From the NCBI RefSeq assembly GCF_000969835.1, contig NZ_KQ033913.1:870859-934858 (forward strand): a stretch of DNA of 64,000 nucleotides, given 5' to 3'. The DNA is from Parabacteroides goldsteinii DSM 19448 = WAL 12034. GTDB taxonomy: Bacteria > Bacteroidota > Bacteroidia > Bacteroidales > Tannerellaceae. Position numbers and translations under genes: made by a program. This document shows, in pieces, positions 26,908 to 34,700 of the stretch (the stretch's first letter is position 1; every line of letters begins with the position of its first letter). The notes beneath the pieces were generated by a model. That model made no database searches, was not told the DNA's origin, and saw only the letters and a list, made by a program, of their open reading frames with translations.

Positions 26908-28068
26908 ATGCGAAAAAGAATTTTAGAAGGGATTGCCGGTATTGGTTTACTGGCTGTTCTTCCGGCTTGTAGTACTCAAAAACAAGCAATAATGCCGGAA
27001 GATGTGTATGCTGTGGCACGTACCGTACAAACCGGAACGGAGCAGGAAGCAGGGAGCGATAAACAACAGGGGCAAATATCCCGGAATGTGGAAATCCCCC
27101 AGTTGCAGGTCGATGCCCAGTCTGTTTATAACCGGATGATTAATTATATCGTTCCGGAAGAAGAGTTGGCTCCGGTGTTATTGAAGGAGCAATTGGCTGT
27201 TTACATTGATTTTCCGGCCGGTGGTGTTCAGGTGAACCCTAAATACGGAAATAATTCTGCCGAACTGGCAAAGCTGGAAGGACATTTGAAAACCTTGCTA
27301 CAATCTGCTGACGGCTTTGTAAAAAACATCCGTATCATCGGTTACGCCTCTCCCGATGGGAACACGAAGGATAATGAACGCCTGGCAGGCAACCGTGCCG
27401 TCCAGTTTAAAAACTATCTGCAGAAACAATTCAAACTGCCTGTAACCTGTCAGGTCTCTGTCGATTGGGTAGGAGAAGACTGGGACGGTTTGCAAGGTTT
27501 GATCTCCGCGTCGGATAAAAAATACGGCAGCCGTGTACAGACTATCTTCCAACTGACCGACGATCCGGATAGCCGTCGTAAACAGATAAAAGCCATAGAT
27601 AACGGTGCCGTTTATAAAGATATCGAAAAGAGTTTTTTCAGCCGTTTACGCCGGATGGAACTGACTGTCGAGACAGAAGCGCAACAACCCACCCTGACTG
27701 ATCCTCAATTGATCGAAACGATATATACCCACCCGGAAAAAATCTCATTACCTGATTTTATCCGTTTGGCCTCTTTCTATCGTCCGGGCACCGAACAATA
27801 CCGTGAAGTATATGAGGTAGCCGCCTATACCTATCCCTCCTGTGCTGTCGCCCTGCTGAATGCCGCTGCCGCATCGTTGGCATTAGGTGATAAAGAAGCG
27901 GCCCGCCACTTTTTCCAACAGGTAGGCGATGATCCGCGCGCTTACAATAACCAGGGAGTTTTATTGCTGATGGAAGGAGATAAAGAAGGAGCTGCCTCTT
28001 ATTTTCATAAGTATCTTCCCCTGAATCCGAGAGTAGCCCGTGAGAATCTGAGAATGATAAGTGAATAG
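26908..28068 (+). CDS. OmpA-like lipoprotein with TPR-like C-terminus
   Basis: 386 aa. Signal sequence with lipobox LPAC (Cys21). A central region (about 90-170) has the OmpA-like peptidoglycan-binding pattern (IRIIGYASPDG then NERLAGNRA), and the last 110 residues are helical and repeat-like, resembling TPRs (CAVALLNAAAASLALGDKEAA). Probably anchored in the outer membrane facing the periplasm. It lies 28 nt before the GT10 gene and may be in its operon; a link to capsule anchoring is possible but not shown. Confidence 0.75.
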   Translation: MRKRILEGIAGIGLLAVLPACSTQKQAIMPEDVYAVARTVQTGTEQEAGSDKQQGQISRNVEIPQLQVDAQSVYNRMINYIVPEEELAPVLLKEQLAVYIDFPAGGVQVNPKYGNNSAELAKLEGHLKTLLQSADGFVKNIRIIGYASPDGNTKDNERLAGNRAVQFKNYLQKQFKLPVTCQVSVDWVGEDWDGLQGLISASDKKYGSRVQTIFQLTDDPDSRRKQIKAIDNGAVYKDIEKSFFSRLRRMELTVETEAQQPTLTDPQLIETIYTHPEKISLPDFIRLASFYRPGTEQYREVYEVAAYTYPSCAVALLNAAAASLALGDKEAARHFFQQVGDDPRAYNNQGVLLLMEGDKEGAASYFHKYLPLNPRVARENLRMISE

Positions 28069-28096
28069 CCTCCGGACATACTAAATAATTTGAAAG

Positions 28097-29065
28097 ATGA
28101 AAAAGAAAATATACTGCAACTTTGTTGATTTTTGGCTTGGTTTTAATTATAAAACTTATTTCTGGTATTTGTCGGATGAATACGATTTGCAGATAGATAA
28201 AGAGCATCCGGATTATTTATTCTATTCCTGTTTTGGAAATGAACATTTGTTTTATGAAGACTGTATCCGGATTTTTTGGAGTGACGAAAACATTATGCCC
28301 GATCTTAATATATGTGATTATGCCTTAAGTTTGAGTAATCTTCAATGTGATGACAGAACTTTTCGGAAATATAGTGGATTTCTGTACAGAAAGGATTTTC
28401 ACTTGGTTTTACCGCTTTTAAAAGAAGAAGCGTTGCTTAACCGTAAATTCTGCAATTTTGTTTATTCCAATAATATTTGTGCCGTCCCTTATCGGGAGTT
28501 GTTCTTTAAAACTTTATCCGGTTATAAACGGATTGATTCCGGTGGTGCTTTTTTGAATAATATGGGTAAAAAGGTAGGTGATAAGCAACAGTTCCTACAC
28601 GAATATAAATTCACTTTAGCGATTGAAAACTCAAGCATGCCGGGGTATGTGACTGAAAAAATCCTGGCACCGTTCATGGCACAGTCGTTACCGCTATATT
28701 GGGGCAGCCCCACTGTCAGTTCGGATTATAATCCGAACTCGTTTGTTAATCTGATGAATTATTCTTCCATGGAAGAAGCTGTTGAGGAGGTTATCCGCCT
28801 GGACAAAGACGATGCCGCTTATCTGGATAAAATGATGACACCCTTTTGGCCTTATGGCACTAATTTTCAAGAATTTCGTGATAGTGAGATAAAAAAAATA
28901 AAAGATTTTTTCAGTCATATTTTTGAGCAACCATTGGATAAAGCCGGTCGTCGGGTATGTTATGGCCGTAATAAAATTACTATTCAGAAACAAAGGAGAT
29001 ATTATGCTCCGACATTTCTTGAATTGTCAAAATCTATGACCAAAAAACTATTGAAAAAGAAATAA
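28097..29065 (+). CDS. GT10-family fucosyltransferase-like enzyme
   Basis: 322 aa. The conserved GT10 donor-site region is clear: FTLAIENSSMPGYVTEKI followed by YWGSP and NPNSF, as in alpha-1,3/1,4-fucosyltransferases of Helicobacter and animals. It transfers L-fucose (or possibly L-galactose, see the epimerase at 44421) from the GDP-sugar in alpha-1,3/4 linkage. The C-terminus is basic, as in membrane-associated bacterial GT10s. Two palindromes lie in the very codons of the conserved motif (28700-28739). A terminator-like element follows at 29125. Confidence 0.88.
   Translation: MKKKIYCNFVDFWLGFNYKTYFWYLSDEYDLQIDKEHPDYLFYSCFGNEHLFYEDCIRIFWSDENIMPDLNICDYALSLSNLQCDDRTFRKYSGFLYRKDFHLVLPLLKEEALLNRKFCNFVYSNNICAVPYRELFFKTLSGYKRIDSGGAFLNNMGKKVGDKQQFLHEYKFTLAIENSSMPGYVTEKILAPFMAQSLPLYWGSPTVSSDYNPNSFVNLMNYSSMEEAVEEVIRLDKDDAAYLDKMMTPFWPYGTNFQEFRDSEIKKIKDFFSHIFEQPLDKAGRRVCYGRNKITIQKQRRYYAPTFLELSKSMTKKLLKKK
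28700..28739. repeat. Paired palindromes inside the GT10 gene
   Basis: P1, 28700-28712: 13 bp, arms TGGGGC/GCCCCA around one base. P2, 28718-28739: 22-bp perfect palindrome without spacer. They encode the conserved YWGSP-to-NPNSF region, so they are formed by codon choice and not by an insertion. Confidence 0.8.
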
Positions 29066-29124
29066 GGGTGTTTTGAAATGTTAAGACCAGTCTTTTAACT
29101 TCAAAATAAGGGACTTTTACAATC

Positions 29125-29144
29125 AAAGGTCATGACCTTTTTTT
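29125..29144 (+). terminator. Palindromic terminator-like element after GT10
   Basis: Perfect 16-bp palindrome (29125-29140, arms AAAGGTCA/TGACCTTT) running into a T tract to 29144. An imperfect longer hairpin lies just upstream at about 29071-29105. It probably ends or attenuates the transcript carrying the lipoprotein and GT10 genes. Confidence 0.65.
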
Positions 29145-29184
29145 AGGAAATAAGCAACTCATTCCCGGCCTAACACATAAAACA

Positions 29185-29250
29185 ATGGATAAAAAAAATT
29201 ATGCAGGCTTGCGGGAGGAGATCCGTTATCTTTTCCGACTTTTAAAGTGA
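29185..29250 (+). CDS. Possible 21-aa leader peptide
   Basis: ATG at 29185, 21 codons (MDKKNYAGLREEIRYLFRLL then K), TGA at 29248-29250. The stop overlaps the GTG start (29247) of the next gene as GTGA, a coupling arrangement. It could be a coupled leader, or the true N-terminus of the next protein separated from it by a frameshift. Confidence 0.35.
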   Translation: MDKKNYAGLREEIRYLFRLLK

Positions 29251-29657
29251 ATATTCAACAACAACCGGATCCGGTACGGACGGTTATGGAGATAGCTGTT
29301 TTTTTACGTGAATCGGGTGATATAGATAATGAACAATGGCATAAATTCTCACGACGTTTTTTTGCGGAATATCGTGATACGATCATGCAATATTACGGTT
29401 ATGAAAGCCAGGTGTATTATACGCTACCCAGGGAACTGGTTTACCCGCGCTTCTTTATTGCAGTCATGTCGGTTTTACTGGAACTGGGTGTTATCAGATG
29501 TAAAAGGGGGAAATTGGCTAAAACGCTTTTCGGTATGTTTGGTTTTGACCAGGAGCTTTCCACCATCCGCAGATGGTTTTACGATATGCCTCCCGAATAC
29601 GAAGATATTTTAACAACGTTTAAGGATTTGTTTCGCACACTAGAAATCAAGAAATAA
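29247..29657 (+). CDS. Conserved hypothetical protein before the replication module
   Basis: 136 aa with GTG start at 29247; an internal ATG at 29286 is an alternative. Mostly helical, with many aromatics (YYGYESQVYYTLPRELVYPRFF), no membrane segment. Not recognised. It precedes the helix-turn-helix, helicase and primase genes on the same strand, separated from them by 316 bp. No function proposed. Confidence 0.6.
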   Translation: MNIQQQPDPVRTVMEIAVFLRESGDIDNEQWHKFSRRFFAEYRDTIMQYYGYESQVYYTLPRELVYPRFFIAVMSVLLELGVIRCKRGKLAKTLFGMFGFDQELSTIRRWFYDMPPEYEDILTTFKDLFRTLEIKK

Positions 29658-29973
29658 ATTATTAATTAGCTGGGAATGAGTTTGCTTTGTTCTTGTTTTC
29701 CCGGTTTTTAGTGTACTCCGCCCAGCGGTATACCGGATGTATATTTGCGCCGTAGGGTAAGCGGGCAGGAGTGTCCTGAATGATTTTTTGATCGCATGTC
29801 TCTTTGTATTAGTTATAATAATATTCATTCTATATTAAAGAGGCCGTACGAACCGTTGTCAAAGTAATGTCTTATAACCATCTTCTACCGTTTGATAATC
29901 AAAATTCGTAATCTGTCACAAAAGCGCGCTTTTACCTGTCACGTTTGAATTAGTAACTAAAAAGGTTGTAAAA
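29658..29973. other. Intergenic region with palindrome and direct repeats
   Basis: No gene found. A -7-like TATATTTG lies at 29740-29747. A 14-bp perfect palindrome (29920-29933, AAAAGCGCGCTTTT) is bracketed by two CTGTCAC direct repeats (29913-29919 and 29936-29942), 32 nt before the helix-turn-helix gene. This could be an operator of that gene or an origin-like binding site; both are inference. Confidence 0.5.
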
Positions 29974-30468
29974 ATGAAAAAACGTAAGGAAAACATGACA
30001 CCGGATTACCGGAAGTCGGGCTACCTGAAAGTGGGTAGAAGTGTGTTGCGCGCATTTTTTATGGGAGAACGCGATCTCCGTGAGTTGGCTAGTGTTTTAC
30101 TCTGTGTCGAAACCTTTGCCTATTTCAGCGAAGGACAGGTTTGGCTGAACGATCAGGTTTATTTCTGTCATCCGGGAGAGTGGATCACTTCGTACACGGA
30201 GATCGAGGAACTAACGGGTATCGATCGCCGCCAGGTCAAGAAGTATCTGGTGAAGCTCGAAAAACAACATTTCGTGTTTGTGTCGAATGTCGGTTTTTAC
30301 AAGCGGATTGCGTTGGTCAATTATGAACAATCCGTACAGGTGCAACATGGGGAACCGGTGGCACATAATCCGAACGGAACCGACCGGAATGATTCCGGCG
30401 GTAGCATCTGGGATGAAGCGATGAATTTTTATAATCCGGGTAATGATCAGAAAGGAGCGGTGAACTGA
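29974..30468 (+). CDS. Helix-turn-helix replication-type protein
   Basis: 164 aa. The central part (GEWITSYTEIEELTGIDRRQ, then a recognition-helix-like KKYLVKLEKQHFV) is a winged-helix pattern seen in phage and plasmid replication initiator/DnaD-like proteins. The C-terminal 30 residues are polar and Asn/Gly-rich. It overlaps the DnaB-like helicase start by 1 nt (TGATG), with AAGGAG upstream of that start, so it is made together with the helicase; a loader or initiator role is inferred. Confidence 0.65.
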   Translation: MKKRKENMTPDYRKSGYLKVGRSVLRAFFMGERDLRELASVLLCVETFAYFSEGQVWLNDQVYFCHPGEWITSYTEIEELTGIDRRQVKKYLVKLEKQHFVFVSNVGFYKRIALVNYEQSVQVQHGEPVAHNPNGTDRNDSGGSIWDEAMNFYNPGNDQKGAVN

Positions 30469-31853
30469 TGAACACACAAAAGAACATGCAGTCTCAGCCG
30501 AACACGAACCTTCGACTGGAACAAGCCGTGATAGCCGGCTTGTTGGTGAGTCCGGAAGCGATATTCGATGTGGCGGACCGGTTACAGCCGGATATGTTCA
30601 GCGACAACCGGACCGGTTTTGTCTACCGGGCGGTACTTTCGCTGATGGCCTCCGGAACAGCTGTCGATATGCTGACCGTAGAGAATGAGATGCGACGGCT
30701 GGATAACGGCTTGTATATACAGTTGAACGGATTATCGTTTCTGTCGGATATGTTGCTGGACGTACGTAGCGATGCCCATATCCGCATTCATGCCGACGAG
30801 CTGGTCCGTTGTTATACCTTGCGTCAGCTGGTGAATGAGTTGAAGAAAAAAGAGACGGAGGCGCAATTGCCCTCCGCCGATGTTACAGCGTTGTTGACGG
30901 GGATAGAGGATCTGGCAGGCTCTTTACGTGATGGCATGGCACATGTCTCGTCGATGGAGAATGCCGGTGCGGTAGCAGCCCGTGTGTTGGATAAATCGTA
31001 TCGTGAACAGGCTTTGCTTGAATCCGGGGAAATCAGCCGTCTCTTTTTCGGTTTGCACGACCTGGATACGATGACGGGAGGACTTTACAAAGAGGAATTG
31101 ACGGTTGTTGCCGGACGTCCCTCCATGGGGAAATCGGCGGTAGCTCTATGGATGGCACTCCATCAGGCGCGGCAAGGTACGGCAGTCGCCTATTTTAGTG
31201 TGGAGATGAGCAAAGAGCAAAATGTGATGCGACTGCTTTCGATGATCAGCGGAGTCAATGCGGATAGCCTGCGTTTTAAAGGTACTACAGCCTCTGACCG
31301 TGCCCGGTTGGAAGAAGCAAAGAAGGAACTCGAGCGGTTGCCGCTCACCTTGGAGTATTGCGGATCGGATACGATCGAAGATATGCGTGCCAAAGCCCAG
31401 TCTTTGCATAAGAAAGGCTGGTTGGGAGTTTTATATATCGATTATCTGAATCTGATCAATATTATTCTATCAAAAAATGATTTGCAGGAGACAACTGATC
31501 TGGCCTTGGGCAACATCGCCCGTAAGGCGAAACTGATGGCGGAAGAGATGAAAATCCCGGTGGTTTTGCTGGCCCAGTTAAACCGTGATGTCGATCGCCG
31601 CCAGGGGAGTCATTTCCCGATGCTGAGCGATTTGCGCAATTCCGGTGCGATAGAACAGGTGGCGGATGGGGTCATATTCGTTTATCGTGCCGAGAAGTAC
31701 AATATTTTTTATGATCCGAAGACAAAGGAAGATTTGCGGGGAGTGGGCATGTTGCTGGTTGCTAAAAACCGTAACGGGGCAACAGGAATAGCCAAATTCC
31801 GCTACAATCCGGCAATGACCTGCCTGACGGATTATGATCCGAGAGTGATATGA
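30468..31853 (+). CDS. Replicative DNA helicase, DnaB-like
   Basis: 461 aa, close to normal DnaB length. N-terminal domain LEQAVIAGLLVSPEAIFDV, linker helix, then the RecA-like domain with Walker A GRPSMGKSA and Walker B VLYIDYLNLI, and the H4-type RDVDRRQGSHFPMLSDLRNSG stretch. It would unwind DNA as a hexamer. Because it is sandwiched between glycan genes and next to primase, it is more likely a mobile-element or accessory copy than the chromosomal DnaB. Confidence 0.9.
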   Translation: MNTQKNMQSQPNTNLRLEQAVIAGLLVSPEAIFDVADRLQPDMFSDNRTGFVYRAVLSLMASGTAVDMLTVENEMRRLDNGLYIQLNGLSFLSDMLLDVRSDAHIRIHADELVRCYTLRQLVNELKKKETEAQLPSADVTALLTGIEDLAGSLRDGMAHVSSMENAGAVAARVLDKSYREQALLESGEISRLFFGLHDLDTMTGGLYKEELTVVAGRPSMGKSAVALWMALHQARQGTAVAYFSVEMSKEQNVMRLLSMISGVNADSLRFKGTTASDRARLEEAKKELERLPLTLEYCGSDTIEDMRAKAQSLHKKGWLGVLYIDYLNLINIILSKNDLQETTDLALGNIARKAKLMAEEMKIPVVLLAQLNRDVDRRQGSHFPMLSDLRNSGAIEQVADGVIFVYRAEKYNIFYDPKTKEDLRGVGMLLVAKNRNGATGIAKFRYNPAMTCLTDYDPRVI

Positions 31854-31897
31854 TATCATAGAAGAAAGAACTAAATAAATCTTTAAAGCAATGATAA

Positions 31898-32668
31898 ATG
31901 TTAATAAAAGTAAACGGGGGGGGGGGGGGTAACTCTCTAAACCAAAAGAAGTTATCAAAAAAAATCCAAAGAATTTATAGACAGGCTTTTGTCTATTTCT
32001 TATGGATCAGAAAATGGGGAAGAGCGCCCAGAAAGTTTATTATCGATACAGACCGGAAGCTGGTGTATTTGAATAATCCGAAAGTGGCTTGCTCTTCGAT
32101 AAAAAAATCAATGTTCGGAGACCAACCGGATATCCATGATTTTGTGAACCCGTACACAGAATGGGAGTTGAACCGGGAAACCGGTCGGTATTATAAATTC
32201 ACCTTTGTACGAAATCCTTACAAACGTCTGATTTCTTGTTTTGAAGATAAATGCATACAGCATCCGGATGATATTTGCTGGGACAGTTATTTGTTTTGCG
32301 GTTTGTTGCGTATACGTGATTTCAACCAATTTGTATACAGGATATTTTTACTTCCCGGTTGTTTGGCCGAGCCTCATTTTGCCGGACAGTACTTGTTGGT
32401 ATACGACAGGCGCGGCAAGTGTCAGGTTGATTATATCGGTAAGGTTGAACATATAAAAGAAGAATATGAGCCGATCCGTGAACGTTTTAATCTTCTTCCG
32501 TTACCTCACATGAACCGGGCTGCTTCACTGACCGGAAGATGCTGGATGGATTATTACACTCCGTTTACGGCATGGCTCGTCTACCGGAAATACAAGAAAG
32601 ACTTCATCGCTTTCGGATATGAAGATGAATACAGGAAGCTAAAGGAATATTTGAAAGGAAAGAAATGA
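31898..32668 (+). CDS. Sulfotransferase-family protein with phase-variable start
   Basis: 256 aa. The 5'-PAPS loop is seen in YLNNPKVACSSIKKSMF and the 3'-phosphate site in FTFVRNPYKRLIS, as in carbohydrate sulfotransferases of the Sulfotransfer_2 group. It would transfer sulfate from PAPS to a sugar. The start is in a 14-G tract: ATG 31898 reads through as five glycines into the enzyme, whereas ATG 31891 reads to a stop right after the tract. With 13 G the roles swap; with 12 or 15 both are out of frame. No later Met precedes the PAPS motif, so expression should depend on tract length. Confidence 0.85.
   Translation: MLIKVNGGGGGNSLNQKKLSKKIQRIYRQAFVYFLWIRKWGRAPRKFIIDTDRKLVYLNNPKVACSSIKKSMFGDQPDIHDFVNPYTEWELNRETGRYYKFTFVRNPYKRLISCFEDKCIQHPDDICWDSYLFCGLLRIRDFNQFVYRIFLLPGCLAEPHFAGQYLLVYDRRGKCQVDYIGKVEHIKEEYEPIRERFNLLPLPHMNRAASLTGRCWMDYYTPFTAWLVYRKYKKDFIAFGYEDEYRKLKEYLKGKK
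31916..31929 (+). repeat. Poly-G tract of 14 bases at a gene start
   Basis: Fourteen consecutive G, six codons into the sulfotransferase gene. By far the longest G or C homopolymer I saw in the window. Such tracts change length by slipped-strand mispairing in known phase-variable genes. Confidence 0.9.
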
Positions 32669-32708
32669 AGTTATAGAAAATAATCGGATAGCTCACATCT
32701 GATAAATT

Positions 32709-33923
32709 ATGAACCGGAAAGATCGAATAAAACAAGTGGCTCGTTTGGAGGAGGTCGTTGAACGCTACCTGCCTCTGAAGCGGGGTAGCAGTTCGGGGAA
32801 GACATTAACCGGGCTTTGCCCCTTCCATGCCGACCGTCATCCGTCGCTCTGTGTAAATATCCGTGAGCAGTATTATAAATGTTTTGCCTGCGGAGCGGGT
32901 GGAGACGTTTTCCGGTTTGTTCAGGAAATGGAAGGATGCGATTTCAGAAAAGCATTGGATATTCTTGCCGGATGGTACGGATTACCGGATACGGACGACA
33001 TACCTTTGGCATATACTCCGGCAAAAAAAATGTCTCCCATAAAGCCGGAGGCACATACGATTGTCAGTCAGTTGCATATCGACCATTTATTGCGTAGCCA
33101 CCGAATGATATCCGACCTGTTGGAAACCTATATTCCGGAAGCGGATATTCTCCGCGAAACATATAAAGCGTTTGAAATAGGAGTGGCTCCGGTTGCTTTG
33201 CCGGCTTCCTACGTTGATATGTGCGACCGTCTTATTTTCCCGATACGGAATGAACGGGGAGAGCTGGTGGCTTTTGCCGGACGGTACCGGGGAGAAACGA
33301 AAGGGACGGATATTCATAAATATGTTAATTCGCCGGACAGTCCGGTTTACCACAAAAGAGAGATTTTGTATGGCTTATATCAGGCCCGGGAAGCGATCCG
33401 CGAACATCATTTTGTTTTTGTCACCGAAGGGTATAAAGATGTGCTGGCCATGCATGCCGCGGGCTTCCGGAATACGGTAGCCTTGTGCGGAACGGCATTG
33501 ACGGACCAACAGATTACCTTACTCAGCCGGTACACCCGTTACGCGATTATTATGCTCGATGGCGATGAAGCCGGGCAAACGAACGGGATACGATCGGCAC
33601 GCTTATTGGTTGAAAAAGGCTTTTCGGTCGGCCGGATCGTTCTTGAGTCGGGACATGATCCGGATTCCCTGCTTTGTATGATGGGACGCGAAGATTTTAC
33701 CGGATATATAAAAAGATGGACCCGTATCAGCCGGTTGGAAGTTTACGAAACCGACCTGCTCCGGCAGATAAAACAATTGTTGGCAGACTTACACCTGGCT
33801 TTGACAGTAGCGGAACGGACAGACTTATTTGCCCGCATGCTCCCTTTGCATAAACGTTTGGAAAAAGTTACACGGCTACTGGCACATTCTCCGGTAATGA
33901 AAGCGGAATGGCTATTGGACTAG
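32709..33923 (+). CDS. DnaG-like primase
   Basis: 404 aa, shorter than housekeeping DnaG (about 600-650). N-terminal CHC2 zinc finger (CPFHADRHPSLCV then CFACGAGGD), then the TOPRIM catalytic core with FVTEGYKDVLAMHAAG and the acidic IMLDGDEAGQ. The C-terminal helicase-interaction domain seems reduced to a short helical tail. Makes RNA primers for DNA synthesis. Partner of the DnaB-like helicase at 30468, from which it is separated by a sulfotransferase gene, an odd arrangement suggesting insertion. Confidence 0.9.
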   Translation: MNRKDRIKQVARLEEVVERYLPLKRGSSSGKTLTGLCPFHADRHPSLCVNIREQYYKCFACGAGGDVFRFVQEMEGCDFRKALDILAGWYGLPDTDDIPLAYTPAKKMSPIKPEAHTIVSQLHIDHLLRSHRMISDLLETYIPEADILRETYKAFEIGVAPVALPASYVDMCDRLIFPIRNERGELVAFAGRYRGETKGTDIHKYVNSPDSPVYHKREILYGLYQAREAIREHHFVFVTEGYKDVLAMHAAGFRNTVALCGTALTDQQITLLSRYTRYAIIMLDGDEAGQTNGIRSARLLVEKGFSVGRIVLESGHDPDSLLCMMGREDFTGYIKRWTRISRLEVYETDLLRQIKQLLADLHLALTVAERTDLFARMLPLHKRLEKVTRLLAHSPVMKAEWLLD

Positions 33924-33926
33924 TTA

Positions 33927-34679
33927 TTGAAAATTAATGAAATAGGATATATGATTGTTGACCAGGAACGCAAAGTAATATACTTGCATAACCCGAAGTG
34001 CGGCGGAACATTTTTGAGGGATATTTATATCGAGAAGTATGGAAAAACAGATGCTACGAAATGGTGGAAGTTATTTTCCCATCAATACGGAGTTGATTTG
34101 GGGCATATAACGTATGATGATTTACCTCGTTTTATACCGGAATGGAAGGATTACAGGATTGTTACGATGATACGAAATCCTTATAATCGTTTTTATTCCG
34201 GAATAAAGGAACTGAAAAGCCAACTGGTTCCATTTGAGCTTTTTAGCATCAAATGCTCCGGGCATTTGATAGATGAAGAATGGTTGAGTTTGAACAAATT
34301 CCAAAAAACATATGAATTTTTGCGAAGTATCTGTCCCGGGACAGATACCCGTCTTCTGGTGAAGCGAGATTCAGCTTCACCAGAAGACACTTGTAAATAT
34401 ATTTCTTCATTGAAGCGTAGTAAACAGGATGTTCTTTTGCGAAACAAAAGAATTCCCTGGATAACTCCCCAAAGTTATTATATGGCAGAGAAAATAGAAC
34501 TATTATGGTATGAGTCGGAAGACGATTGGGAAAAATTGCTGGACATTTTCGGATTGTCTGCGTATAAAGAGCGTTTGAAAATAGCAAAAGACTATGCGAT
34601 ACCGGACGCTATTTGCAGGATGATTGAAAAGCTTTATCCGGAAGACCGGGAGTTGTTTTCGATGTATGGTGATAAATAA
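33927..34679 (+). CDS. Sulfotransferase-family protein with multiple palindromes
   Basis: 250 aa with TTG start at 33927 (3 nt after the primase stop); ATG 33951 is equally plausible. The PAPS loop is visible in VIYLHNPKCGGTFLRD and the 3'-phosphate site in IVTMIRNPYNRFYSG, fitting sulfotransferases of the Sulfotransfer_2/P-loop group. Acceptor unknown, presumably the capsule glycan. At least four hairpin-forming stretches lie in the coding sequence (34192-34207, 34248-34270, 34327-34348, 34351-34388). Confidence 0.8.
   Translation: MKINEIGYMIVDQERKVIYLHNPKCGGTFLRDIYIEKYGKTDATKWWKLFSHQYGVDLGHITYDDLPRFIPEWKDYRIVTMIRNPYNRFYSGIKELKSQLVPFELFSIKCSGHLIDEEWLSLNKFQKTYEFLRSICPGTDTRLLVKRDSASPEDTCKYISSLKRSKQDVLLRNKRIPWITPQSYYMAEKIELLWYESEDDWEKLLDIFGLSAYKERLKIAKDYAIPDAICRMIEKLYPEDRELFSMYGDK
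34192..34270. repeat. Palindromes within sulfotransferase gene, first group
   Basis: 34192-34207: 16-bp perfect palindrome (arms TTTATTCC/GGAATAAA), over the conserved RFYSG codons. 34248-34270: 9-bp perfect stem (ATCAAATGC/GCATTTGAT) with 5-nt loop; its left arm can also pair with CATTTGA upstream at about 34231-34237. Confidence 0.75.
34327..34388. repeat. Paired palindromes within sulfotransferase gene, second group
   Basis: 34327-34348: 22-bp perfect palindrome centred on CCCGGG. 34351-34365 with 34374-34388: 15-bp perfect stem, 8-nt loop. Only 2 nt separate them. Together they cover about 20 codons. Confidence 0.85.
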
Positions 34680-34700
34680 TAATAGAAATACTTTATATAA

